This document shows, in pieces, positions 26,075 to 34,210 of a DNA stretch of 64,000 nucleotides. The translations under genes and the position numbers were made by a program. This DNA is from CAZYVA01 sp964650695 (GTDB lineage Bacteria > Bacillota > Clostridia > Lachnospirales > Lachnospiraceae). The notes below the pieces were generated by a model. That model ran no database searches. It was given only the letters and a program-made list of their open reading frames with translations, and was not told the origin of the DNA. The stretch is from contig CAZYVA010000002.1 of the NCBI GenBank assembly GCA_964650695.1, positions 4,554 through 68,553 of the forward strand, written 5' to 3'. Position 1 is the first letter of the stretch; each line of letters starts with the position of its first letter.

Positions 26075-26371
26075 TTAGACCTCCTTATGATCCAAACGCG
26101 CAGACATTTCTTTTTGCTTGCGCCGTTCTTTCTCAATGTTACTGACGTACTTCTCATTTACCTGTGGGCTTAGCTGCTCCGGGAAACTCATCTTCCAGCC
26201 AAATTCCTGGCCAACCTGCGGCTGCGTGTCGCAGATAAACATGCGTTTTGGAGCCTTGAAGAATCCCAGGCGTCCTTTTAAGTCAATACTGATGCTGCAA
26301 TCATCGACGTCCACCACAACGCCCTCCATATAAATGATGTGTTCGCCATATTTTAAGCGTTCGTCATTCAT
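26075..26371 (-). CDS. small conserved protein of the prd operon
   Basis: 98 residues, soluble. N-terminal beta-rich part (HIIYMEGVVVDVDDCSISID) and a basic helical C-terminus (IEKERRKQKEMSARL). A gene of this size between prdA and prdB is a regular member of clostridial prd operons (I recall the label CBO2463/CBO2479-domain, from memory). Function unknown. It lies 14 bases after prdA and two bases before prdB, so it must be made with them. Confidence 0.75.
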   Translation of the reverse strand: MNDERLKYGEHIIYMEGVVVDVDDCSISIDLKGRLGFFKAPKRMFICDTQPQVGQEFGWKMSFPEQLSPQVNEKYVSNIEKERRKQKEMSARLDHKEV

Positions 26372-26385
26372 CCGTGAATACCCTT

Positions 26386-28224
26386 TTAGCTGTATTTTAA
26401 CCTGCGTTTCTCACTCATCGGAAGCGCTTGCTCATTTTCCACAAGCTCCATCTTTGTTCCGTAAGTTTCTTCGATCAGTTCAACGTTGGTCGCTTTCACA
26501 TTTGGGTTCCACTTTTTCTCCGCAGCCTTTACCTCTTCGCCGGCCATTGCGTTTTTCAGCATTGCGATGGCACGGACAGCGTCCTCTGGGCAAAGCGTAT
26601 TGTTGCCAAGGATCTCATTTTCGATACCGGCCTCGGATTTGTTGTTGTCTACCATGCATGTCATATGCTTGTTCCCGACAACGAGCGCTCCCTGCACAGC
26701 ACAGTAGGACATGCCTACGACCGGGATCCCTCTCATACCGATCTGGTCGATATGGCTTGCAAAGTCGATGTGGTTGTTCCCAAAGCCTTCTGTCGTGACA
26801 AATGCTCCGTCAACGCCCATCATTTCCACGGTTTGGCCGACACGTTTGGATACATAGAATTTTTCAGCATTGATCTGCGGAGAGCCGACGAATACAACAC
26901 CGCAAAGGTCGATTTCCGGATCATGGATCGCTTCGATCACCAACGGCTCCCTCCAGTAATGCCTGGACATCTCTTTCGATGCAGGCCCGATACAGGTCAG
27001 CGCATGGATACACCCATCCAGCACTTCCAATGGGGACATGCATACCGGGACGTTTCCAAGGTCAACGTTTGCCCTTGCGCCAAGGATGCCTACAGGTTCT
27101 ACCGGGAGGATGAAATTGTCATGCATCGCACCCTGTCCCATGATTTCTTTGACGATCACGACTTTCTTTTTGCCCGGACGGCGGACCTGGCGAAGCTCCT
27201 GTACCTCATCCGGCTCCGCTTCCATCTTTTTCATGAACTCACGGATCTCCTGGGTGATGACGTCAAACGCGGTATGGGCAGCCATAGGACCACGGCGCTC
27301 CATGTTGGTCTTTTCCTGGATAATGATATTGCCCTTGATGAAAATCTCGCCTTTGTCCGGGCATCCCGGACGGCCCCACATAATGTTTTCATCCAGGTAT
27401 CCTTCGGAGGAGCCGAATTCGCCAATCTGCACGCCGCCCTCGTCCGTACCAGTCAGCATCATGACAACGCCGTCAAGGACCCTCGTCACGCCGCTCCCGA
27501 TTTCGCTTTCGCCTTCTTTGGTTGCGATGGGCTGGACATCCATGACCGTCTCGGAATAGGTATGGTATTTATCCGGGGTGATGATCTCGATCGCAAAATC
27601 CTTCACCAGCTCCTGGTTCGCAATGACGTCCGCCTCAATGCCTTCGCGGATGTAAAGGGTGCTTCCCTCGATCTTGGTCTCCGGCCCTCTCTTGACTTCA
27701 GTGATCTTATAGTGCTTTCTTGTCAGTGTCCGTACAACCTGTTCTTCCTGCTCTGCTTCCGCTGCCGGTGCGCCGCCTGCCGCCGCTGCCTCCGGGACTT
27801 CCGCTATCGCCGATCCGCCGCCGAGCGCCCCGACCGGGATCTCAAGGTCGATATCCTTTCCTTCTCCGATGTGGATCCTTAGCGTGCCGCCTGGTGTTGC
27901 CAGAGGCGCTGGAGGCGCTGGAGGCACTGGCGCCGCCGGCGCTTCTTCCTCTGCCGGAGCAGGAGTGGACGGCGCTTTCACGCCATCCAGTACATCCGCA
28001 GTCAGTGGCGCAAGAGAATCACAGGTTTTTGTAAGCTTTGCCCCCAAAACTTCCTCGATGGTGAGGCAGCCATCCAGGCACAGCAGCCCGGAATCCACCA
28101 GATCATCGAAAATTGCGGGATCTTCCAGGTTTGCCGGTTCGATTGTGATGCCAGCTTCCGCCCTGCAGCATAATACTGCGGGATCCTTCGCATGTTCTTT
28201 CGCTGTTTCAGCCGTAATAGACAT
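26386..28224 (-). CDS. prdA: D-proline reductase proprotein PrdA
   Basis: 612 residues. In this family the proprotein cuts itself before a cysteine, which becomes an N-terminal pyruvoyl group that binds D-proline. Here the matching site is Thr410-Cys411 (HALT|CIGPASKE, Cys codon 26994-26992), giving parts of about 410 and 202 residues, the sizes expected from the 45- and 23-kDa subunits of Clostridium sticklandii. Residues about 90-130 form a Pro/Ala-rich linker (PAPPAPLATP), followed by the conserved body with EFGSSEGYL and RRPGKKKVVIVKE. AAGGAGG before the ATG. A 172-base spacer with hairpin CAGCGGAAA..TTTCCGCTG separates it from prdC. Confidence 0.96.
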   Translation of the reverse strand: MSITAETAKEHAKDPAVLCCRAEAGITIEPANLEDPAIFDDLVDSGLLCLDGCLTIEEVLGAKLTKTCDSLAPLTADVLDGVKAPSTPAPAEEEAPAAPVPPAPPAPLATPGGTLRIHIGEGKDIDLEIPVGALGGGSAIAEVPEAAAAGGAPAAEAEQEEQVVRTLTRKHYKITEVKRGPETKIEGSTLYIREGIEADVIANQELVKDFAIEIITPDKYHTYSETVMDVQPIATKEGESEIGSGVTRVLDGVVMMLTGTDEGGVQIGEFGSSEGYLDENIMWGRPGCPDKGEIFIKGNIIIQEKTNMERRGPMAAHTAFDVITQEIREFMKKMEAEPDEVQELRQVRRPGKKKVVIVKEIMGQGAMHDNFILPVEPVGILGARANVDLGNVPVCMSPLEVLDGCIHALTCIGPASKEMSRHYWREPLVIEAIHDPEIDLCGVVFVGSPQINAEKFYVSKRVGQTVEMMGVDGAFVTTEGFGNNHIDFASHIDQIGMRGIPVVGMSYCAVQGALVVGNKHMTCMVDNNKSEAGIENEILGNNTLCPEDAVRAIAMLKNAMAGEEVKAAEKKWNPNVKATNVELIEETYGTKMELVENEQALPMSEKRRLKYS

Positions 28225-28396
28225 AGTGTTTCCCTCCTTGTAAAATGTAAGCGTTTTCCGCCTGTTATATATACACCGTCCGGCACAGCGGAAAATCGGG
28301 GGTTTCCGCTGTTGCCTTACGGAGTAATACCTTTCTTATACGGGCAAGCTGAGATGTGATTTTGCCTGTCAGGGAAAATCAGCCGTGGACCGTAGC

Positions 28397-29797
28397 CTAA
28401 AAATCAATCTCCTGGCTCACCTGTTTGGAAACTTTCAGTGTCCTGTATAACGCATGGCCCACAGACCTCATCGCATGGTCGGTCTGATGGAATACTTTCA
28501 GGCCCATCTTCGGGGCGGAGGCCATAACCGTGTTGGAGCAGTCTGAACAGTTGCCAATGATGATATACTCGCATTTGTCCTTCTTAAACTGCAGGTTGTT
28601 TTTTACCTGTCCCGGACAGTTGCCCGGACGTAAACACTTCAACGGTGCGCCTGGCTTATTCTCGATGGCCTGTTTACACTTGCATACAGACACTACTTTT
28701 CCGTTCATCTTTGCCGCAATGTCACGCATACGCTCTTCATTGCCGCTGCATGCGCAGACCAGAAGCCCGACATCTGCCCCGTGAAGATCCGGGAATTCGA
28801 CAGTAACGAGGATCCCGCCGGTCGTCTTGGTGATGGGCGCGTCCAGTTCGGTTGCCTTTCCAGTGAATGCCCCGCCCATGATGATCTCGCCGTATTTGCC
28901 GTCAATGCCGCCGGCCTTTTCAATCAGCCCGCCGACACTCACGCCGATGGGAACGTCCATGAATACATGGGCTGCGTTCCCGCCGTTGATCTTCCCGCGC
29001 ACGGTCAGGTTCTTGCTGATCAGCGGTTTTTTCTCATCGATGGCTTCTGCGATCTTGGCGGCAGTCTCCAGGTTCACTACGACGGATCTCGCAGCGGAAG
29101 GAAGCTGCGTTGTGTCAAGGTTTACCCCCAGGCACTCCCGCACGACCGCGCGTTCCTCACCCATCGGGTAGATGTCCGGAAGGAGGTGCATGGAAATATC
29201 AGCTTCGCTTTCCAATGCTTTCTGCAAGGTCTTGACCGCTTTCTGGTTTTTCTTTTTGATGGCAAAAATGGCTTTGTCCGCCTTTGTCATCTCCATACAG
29301 TATTTTGTGCCGCGGATGATTTTATCACATTGCTCTTCTAATTGGCGGATATTGTGTTCCAGGCCTGGCTCGCACTCCGACGCGTTGATGAGGATATAGC
29401 TGTGGTCCAGCTTGAAATCCGCCGGGAGCTCCGGGTTGATCTCCGCGTTCAGCTCCGCCAGAGGGGTCTCGGAAAGGTTGATATTCAGTTTCACCCCGGT
29501 CGGGAAACCGGCCCCTCCAAGCCCGACAATGCCCGCCGCTTTTACCATATCCAGCTTGCTCGCGCCTTCCGGCACATCAATCGGGACAAACGCCTCCGGC
29601 TGCTCCTGGGACGGCTCAATGACGATCCGGTCCTCTGTGATCTCCGCCACCTTTCCGTAAACGCTGGAGAAAATATTCGCTCCGAGCCCGGTAGGTTTTG
29701 CAACCAGCGTACCCTTTTTTACTTCTTCCCCGACCTCAACGCAGGGGGCGCAGGGGGCGCCCACATGCTGGCGCAGCAGCAACTGTACATTTTCCAT
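28397..29797 (-). CDS. prdC: PrdC, RnfC-like electron-transfer protein of proline reductase
   Basis: About 466 residues. The N-terminus (LLLRQHVGAPCAPCVEVGEE, VYGKVAEI) and the middle region (GIVGLGGAGFPTGVKLNI) are those of RnfC/NuoF-like NADH-linked flavoproteins, followed by a C-terminal part with many cysteines (LLVCACSGNEE, VCKCKQA, PGNCPGQ, GNCSDCS). PrdC is thought to pass electrons from NADH to PrdA/PrdB. Some PrdC proteins carry selenocysteine; this one has no in-frame UGA, so cysteine serves instead. I chose the second ATG (29797), nine bases after GGAG, over the one that abuts it (29806). Confidence 0.93.
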   Translation of the reverse strand: MENVQLLLRQHVGAPCAPCVEVGEEVKKGTLVAKPTGLGANIFSSVYGKVAEITEDRIVIEPSQEQPEAFVPIDVPEGASKLDMVKAAGIVGLGGAGFPTGVKLNINLSETPLAELNAEINPELPADFKLDHSYILINASECEPGLEHNIRQLEEQCDKIIRGTKYCMEMTKADKAIFAIKKKNQKAVKTLQKALESEADISMHLLPDIYPMGEERAVVRECLGVNLDTTQLPSAARSVVVNLETAAKIAEAIDEKKPLISKNLTVRGKINGGNAAHVFMDVPIGVSVGGLIEKAGGIDGKYGEIIMGGAFTGKATELDAPITKTTGGILVTVEFPDLHGADVGLLVCACSGNEERMRDIAAKMNGKVVSVCKCKQAIENKPGAPLKCLRPGNCPGQVKNNLQFKKDKCEYIIIGNCSDCSNTVMASAPKMGLKVFHQTDHAMRSVGHALYRTLKVSKQVSQEIDF

Positions 29798-29884
29798 GAC
29801 ACACATCTCCTTTTCCTTATTTTGTAATTATAATAAGTAAAAACAAACGAACCTTACAGATCCCATCTGTTTTTATTATTTTTT

Positions 29885-29982
29885 TGGCGAGGGCATGTGG
29901 GAATCGAACCCACCCAGGACGCTCCTAACGCCCCACACAGGTTTTGAAGACCAGGCGGCACACCAGTCACCGAACTACCCCC
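29885..29982 (-). tRNA. selC: selenocysteine tRNA, anticodon UCA
   Basis: 98 nucleotides with CCA encoded. The anticodon loop reads CTTCAAA (anticodon TCA), with an 8-base 3' acceptor strand (ATGCCCTC, then discriminator G and CCA), a T arm GTGGG-TTCGATT-CCCAC and a long variable arm around GGGGCG..GCGTCC. The acceptor uses two G-U pairs and the eighth pair is a mismatch (G-A). Sits 78 bases upstream of the chosen prdC start, same strand; it supplies the tRNA that PrdB needs. The synthesis genes selA, selB and selD are not in the window. Confidence 0.93.
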
Positions 29983-30100
29983 ATATATCATTGTTATAAA
30001 TAATCACAATCGATCCATACAAATTTACAATAGCACAATTCTCTTTTCAATTCAACTCTTTTCGCCTCTTTTTCGCATTTTTTATAGACACAAAAACAGG

Positions 30101-30129
30101 TTGACTTTTTCGGCTTTTTCGTCCATAAT
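30101..30129 (+). promoter_or_regulatory. prdF promoter
   Basis: TTGACT (30101-30106), 17-base spacer, CATAAT (30124-30129). Gives a leader of about 140 bases that holds a short open frame. Confidence 0.65.
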
Positions 30130-30158
30130 AAATAGAAAAGACTGAACGGAGGACTAGA

Positions 30159-30239
30159 ATGCAGTCTAATCGTTATTTTTCTAACAGGCGGGAAAAGCGC
30201 TTGCGGAATCTATGCAAGTGTTTTTATAAATACTTATAG
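30159..30239 (+). CDS. candidate 26-residue leader peptide before prdF
   Basis: A short frame starting MQSNRYFSNRREKR and ending KCFYKYL, with GGAGG seven bases before its ATG. It is basic, with two close cysteines, and is not hydrophobic. It ends 37 bases before prdF, whose own ribosome binding site (AAGGAGG) follows an AT-rich stretch. The quality of the start signal suggests translation; whether it controls prdF or is a small protein is open. Confidence 0.4.
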   Translation: MQSNRYFSNRREKRLRNLCKCFYKYL

Positions 30240-30276
30240 GATTTTTCTATAAATTTTAAAAGGAGGTAGATGAATT

Positions 30277-31311
30277 ATGGAGTTGAAGGCAAATGTAGAC
30301 TTCAGCCGGTTTGAAGCGCAGCTTCAGGTGGTTGACGCGCACACGAGCGGCGAATTCTGCCGTATGGTCATCGGCGGTTTCCCGGAGCCGGAAGGAAACA
30401 CCATGATTGAAAAGAAAAAATGGATGGAGACGAACTACGACCATGTCCGTACAGCCCTGATGCTGGAGCCGAGAGGGCATCATGATATGTTCGGCGCTTT
30501 CCTGTGCGAACCGGTCAGCAAAGAAGCGGATCTTGGCGTGATGTTCATGGATACCGGCGGATACCTGAACATGTGTGGGCACTGCACCATCGGCGCGGTC
30601 ACCGTGGCGATAGAAGCCGGGCTTGTAGAGTCCCATGAGGGTGAGAATGAAGTTGTGCTGGAAGCGCCTGCGGGCATCATCCGTACAAAATCGACCGTAA
30701 AAGACGGAAAAGTGACAGAAGTGACTTTGACCAATGTCCCGGCATTTGTTTACAAGGACAACATGACCGCGACCATCGACGGCGTTGAGATCCCATACAC
30801 GATCTCTTTCGGCGGAAGCTTTTTTGCCTTGGTCGACACGACAAAACTGGATATCGGCGAGATCAACGCCAAAACAGTCCCGGCTTACACAGCCCTTGGC
30901 ATGAAGCTGCGCGAAAAAATCAATGCGGAGGTCCAGATCCAGCATCCGACTTTGGACATCACGGAAGTCGATCTGGTTGAATTCTACGGGCCGACCCCGA
31001 ACCCGGATAAAGCGACCATGAGAAACGTGGTGGTCTTTGGCGACGCGCAGGCGGACCGCTCCCCATGCGGGACGGGTACAAGCGCGAAGCTCGCAACCCT
31101 CCATGCATGGAACGAGCTGGGCGTTGGCGAAGAGTTCATTTATGAGAGCTTTATCGGCACGACGTTCAAGGGTGTGATTAAAGAGGAGACGAAGATTGGC
31201 GATTATGATGCGGTTATTCCGATGATTACCGGTTCCGCGTACCTGACCGGCGTTGCAACTTACCTGATTGACAGCCAGGATCCGTTAAAATACGGTTTTT
31301 TGGTTGGTTGA
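30277..31311 (+). CDS. prdF: proline racemase PrdF
   Basis: 344 residues, the family's usual length. Both catalytic cysteines are present: Cys100 in NMCGHCTIG and Cys264 in RSPCGTGTSAK. They act as the acid/base pair that interconverts L- and D-proline without cofactor. The family also includes hydroxyproline epimerases; the position next to the prd operon argues for proline. It makes the D-proline that PrdA/PrdB reduce. Transcribed away from selC-prdC; strong terminator follows. Confidence 0.94.
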   Translation: MELKANVDFSRFEAQLQVVDAHTSGEFCRMVIGGFPEPEGNTMIEKKKWMETNYDHVRTALMLEPRGHHDMFGAFLCEPVSKEADLGVMFMDTGGYLNMCGHCTIGAVTVAIEAGLVESHEGENEVVLEAPAGIIRTKSTVKDGKVTEVTLTNVPAFVYKDNMTATIDGVEIPYTISFGGSFFALVDTTKLDIGEINAKTVPAYTALGMKLREKINAEVQIQHPTLDITEVDLVEFYGPTPNPDKATMRNVVVFGDAQADRSPCGTGTSAKLATLHAWNELGVGEEFIYESFIGTTFKGVIKEETKIGDYDAVIPMITGSAYLTGVATYLIDSQDPLKYGFLVG

Positions 31312-31322
31312 TACTGACAAAG

Positions 31323-31348
31323 AAAAGGGGGCGGGACGCCCCCTTTTT
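31323..31348 (+). terminator. terminator after prdF
   Basis: GGGGGCG-GGA-CGCCCCC flanked by AAAA and TTTTT, ten bases after the prdF stop. Confidence 0.93.
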
Positions 31349-31371
31349 GGTTTAAGAAGGGAATGATACCT

Positions 31372-31959
31372 ATGCCGCGGAAACGACAATCCACGAAAAG
31401 CCGTATTGTAAAAGCCGCGTGGAACCTATTTTATAAAAAAGGCTATGAAGCAACCACCGTGGAAGATATTATTTCTGCTTCTAAGACATCCAAGGGAACC
31501 TTTTACCATTATTTCAAAGGGAAAGAAGCGCTCCTGAACAGTTTGTCCGACCTGTTTGACAGTAAATACAGGGAGCTGTCTGAAACGATAGACACCGGCC
31601 TTTCCGCATATGAAAAGCTGTTGTTTTTAAACCATGAGTTGTTTTACATGATTGAAACCAGCGTTGATATCGATCTGCTTGCTTTTCTGTATTCTTCCCA
31701 GTTGATCACCAAGGATGAGAAATCCCTTTCCGACACAAAGCGGTTTTACTTCCAGTGGATCACGGAGATCCTGCAGGAAGGGATTGATAAAGGGGAATTT
31801 AAGGATACCAGCACCGCCGGGGAACTGATGGATATTTACGCGATGTACGAAAGAGCGATGCTTTATGACTGGGCGCTGTTTGAGGGACGGTATTCTTTGT
31901 ATGAATATAGTGATAAGCTGCTTCCCCATGTATTGGATACGTTTGCCACAGGAGTATGA
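31372..31959 (+). CDS. TetR-family transcriptional regulator
   Basis: About 195 residues. The N-terminal helix-turn-helix is typical: RIVKAAWNLFYKKGYEATTV, then IISASKTSKGTFYHYFKGKE. The C-terminal part is a helical ligand-binding domain without recognisable specificity. The ATG at 31372 follows AAGGGA at nine bases. It lies after the prdF terminator; whether it acts on the prd genes is unknown. The usual clostridial activator of prd genes, PrdR, is a sigma-54-type protein and is not in the window. Confidence 0.85.
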   Translation: MPRKRQSTKSRIVKAAWNLFYKKGYEATTVEDIISASKTSKGTFYHYFKGKEALLNSLSDLFDSKYRELSETIDTGLSAYEKLLFLNHELFYMIETSVDIDLLAFLYSSQLITKDEKSLSDTKRFYFQWITEILQEGIDKGEFKDTSTAGELMDIYAMYERAMLYDWALFEGRYSLYEYSDKLLPHVLDTFATGV

Positions 31960-32078
31960 AAGGCAGACTGTATGATTTTAGAGCCTCCATGAAAAAACAT
32001 CAAAAATGCATGTGAGGCTTTTATTGGACTTCTGATATGCGAAAATCTTCCCATCATTTTTGGATGGAGGGAAAGCAG

Positions 32079-32879
32079 ATGAGGAGGTTCAGGAAAGTAC
32101 GTTTTAAAGGATTGTTTTTCGGCTTGTTGTTTGGGTTGGCTTTTTCCGGCATGGCGCGTCCGGCCACAGTACGGGCGGAGGGGCTGAAGCTGAACCACAA
32201 AGCCCTGACGATGCGTGTCCATGGGACGGTGAAGCTGAAAGTGAAAGCCACGGCCAAGCGCAAAGGCAAGGTACAATGGAAATCTTCGGATCCTTTGGTG
32301 GCAAAAGTCAATAAGAACGGGAAGGTAAAAGCAAAAAAAGCCGGGAAAGCAATCATTACGGCAAAGATCAAAGGAGAAAAAGCAACGTGCAGGATTACCG
32401 TAAAAAAAGCGGGATCGGCTGCACGGACAGGAAGCCGCCTTCGTGTGGAGACCCAGAAAAACGCGCAGATTTACGCGGCGCAGATAAAGGAAATTGTCGA
32501 TGCAACCAACCAATACCGCACGGAAAAGGGGCTGCCTGCATTGAAGATAGATGAGAAGCTGACATGGATTGCCTGTTACCGCTCTACTGAAATGGCACAG
32601 GCGCATCAGATATCCCACACGAGGCCGGATGGCTCAAAGGTATCTGCGCTGTTGGGAAAATATGGCGTTTCTTATCGGCTGGCCGGGGAAAATATCGGCC
32701 GCAGATGGGGGAAGGTCGATGTCTGTGAATCTGCGGGCATCGTTGATAGCTGGTACGCCTCCCGCCCCCACAGGGAAAATATGTTAAACAAAAAAATCCG
32801 GAAGATCGGGGTTGGGATTGCGGTGTACACGGACGGAAGCGGGAACGAGATTTATTATACGCAGTTGTTTATTGATTGA
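32079..32879 (+). CDS. secreted protein with Ig-like (Big2) and CAP/SCP domains
   Basis: About 266 residues. A basic, hydrophobic signal peptide (residues 1 to about 34, ending ATVRAEG) is followed by a bacterial Ig-like domain of type 2 (TMRVHGTVKLKVKA, VQWKSSDPLVAKVNKNGKVK, KKAGKAIITAK) and a CAP/SCP domain (IVDATNQYRTEKGLPALKID, ISHTRPDGSK, AGENIGRRWG, ending YYTQLFID). CAP domains occur in many extracellular clostridial proteins, role uncertain. ATG at 32079 has GGAGGG seven bases before it. A hairpin with GACACAAAA..TTTTGTGTC stems follows at about 32897-32934 and may be its terminator. Confidence 0.88.
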   Translation: MRRFRKVRFKGLFFGLLFGLAFSGMARPATVRAEGLKLNHKALTMRVHGTVKLKVKATAKRKGKVQWKSSDPLVAKVNKNGKVKAKKAGKAIITAKIKGEKATCRITVKKAGSAARTGSRLRVETQKNAQIYAAQIKEIVDATNQYRTEKGLPALKIDEKLTWIACYRSTEMAQAHQISHTRPDGSKVSALLGKYGVSYRLAGENIGRRWGKVDVCESAGIVDSWYASRPHRENMLNKKIRKIGVGIAVYTDGSGNEIYYTQLFID

Positions 32880-32959
32880 GTGAGACAAGGGACGAATGGA
32901 CACAAAACGGATGCTTGCATACGTTTTTGTGTCTATGGGATCCCGTAAAACACCGAAAA

Positions 32960-33082
32960 GTAACCATTTTTTGCAGAAGCAGGGACCTCCCCCTTGCAGC
33001 CTCAGACATATGACGCGAAGCGGCATATAGCCTTCAAAGAAGTCGGTCTGTGGCCTGTAGGGGAGGAACCGTGAATGGTGAC
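32960..33082 (-). repeat. multi-hairpin interspersed repeat, copy A
   Basis: Read on the minus strand: outer arms GTCACCATT and AATGGTTAC, then a long stem (CCTCCCC.. with ..GGGGGAGG, and ACAGAC with GTCTG) that encloses two hairpins (CTTC-TTT-GAAG and ATATG.CGC-TTC-GCG.CATAT), then a small CTGC-TTC-TGCA hairpin. Nearly the same 85-base core occurs at 49900-50096 and 63903-64000. This copy lacks the second large hairpin seen in copy B. Confidence 0.85.
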
Positions 33083-33099
33083 AAGAACGGAGGTACACG

Positions 33100-34134
33100 A
33101 TGCCATTAATTAGTATTGCGGTTCCTTGTTATAATGTGGAAGATTATATTGACCGCTGCATAGATTCCTTGGTTCGCCAGACGATCGGCTTTGAAAATCT
33201 GGAGATCATACTGGTCAATGATGCGTCTACAGACCATACGTTGGAAAAGCTGGAACGGTGGGAACAGCGATATCCGGAACAAATTGTATTGATTTCCCTG
33301 GATGAAAATATGCGGCAGGGCTACGGGCGCAATCTGGGTATCCGGTATGCCTCTGCGGATTATATCGGGTTCGTGGACGCGGACGACTGGGTGGAGCCGG
33401 AGATGTGCCAGATGCTGTATGACATTGCTGTCCGCGGCTTTGACGTTGTGAGGGGGAAAAATGTCCGCGACCAGGGGGACGGGCAGGCGCTTCCGTGCCG
33501 GCCGAGGGACGATCAGGCGTATCATTTTGCTAAAAAAGGAGGATTTTATGACCATGACATACCCCGGGAAGGGAATAATGGAAGGACAGGTGGGGTGTGG
33601 AATGCGCTTTACAGGAAATCTTTGATTGTGGACCATGATGTGTGGTTTCCTGAAAAACTTACTTACGAGGATAATTATTGGGGTCCATTGCTGTCTTATT
33701 ATATCAGCAGTGAGTATATCGTTGATGTGGTTTTGTATCATTATTTTGTAAACAGGAACTCGACTATTCTGACAAAACATACCAATTGTCATTATGACCG
33801 GCTGCGTATTGAACTTATGAAACTGGATGTTTACCGGGAAAGAGGGATTTTTGAATGGTTCCCGCAGAAAATCGAGATGGATTTTATCCAGTTGTTTTTT
33901 CTGAATTCCCTGCATACGTTTTTTACCCGTTTGGATGATATCCCGGCTGGCATACTCAATAGCATGAAGAGGATCGTGGTAGAGCAATTCCCGGATTACC
34001 GCTCAAATCCAGGATTGATGAAATGTAACGCGATAGAAAAGACGCTGCTGCGGCTGCTGGATTTTCCGAGGGATTTAACGGCGGATGAGTGGAAGTCTAT
34101 CCAGACAGCCTATGTGGAGCAAATATTGTTGTGA
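33100..34134 (+). CDS. family 2 glycosyltransferase
   Basis: 344 residues with a GT-A fold: ISIAVPCYNVEDYIDRCIDS at the start, VNDASTD for nucleotide-sugar binding, and DADDWVEPEM as the metal-binding DXD motif. The C-terminal half (after about 210) is helical and variable. Such enzymes add sugars to wall polymers, glycolipids or proteins; substrate unknown. GGAGG lies seven bases before the ATG, overlapping nothing else. Likely expressed with the next glycosyltransferase. Confidence 0.88.
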   Translation: MPLISIAVPCYNVEDYIDRCIDSLVRQTIGFENLEIILVNDASTDHTLEKLERWEQRYPEQIVLISLDENMRQGYGRNLGIRYASADYIGFVDADDWVEPEMCQMLYDIAVRGFDVVRGKNVRDQGDGQALPCRPRDDQAYHFAKKGGFYDHDIPREGNNGRTGGVWNALYRKSLIVDHDVWFPEKLTYEDNYWGPLLSYYISSEYIVDVVLYHYFVNRNSTILTKHTNCHYDRLRIELMKLDVYRERGIFEWFPQKIEMDFIQLFFLNSLHTFFTRLDDIPAGILNSMKRIVVEQFPDYRSNPGLMKCNAIEKTLLRLLDFPRDLTADEWKSIQTAYVEQILL

Positions 34135-34210
34135 TATACTGAGGCCGCGGGCGTGCGGCAGCACGGAGCAGCCCCTGTGATTGTATATATACAGGGGGAA
34201 GGAAGGACGG

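Noticed and set aside
26701..26703. Second PrdA cysteine (Cys508, in GMSYCAVQG) as the pyruvoyl precursor
   Set aside because: Cleavage there would leave a C-terminal piece of only about 105 residues; the Thr410-Cys411 site gives the expected 202 residues and matches the PrdD/PrdE break.
26428..27882. 484-codon open frame on the plus strand opposite prdA
   Set aside because: It is the complement of a highly conserved coding frame, has no ribosome binding site and no recognisable domain; it arises from codon bias of prdA.
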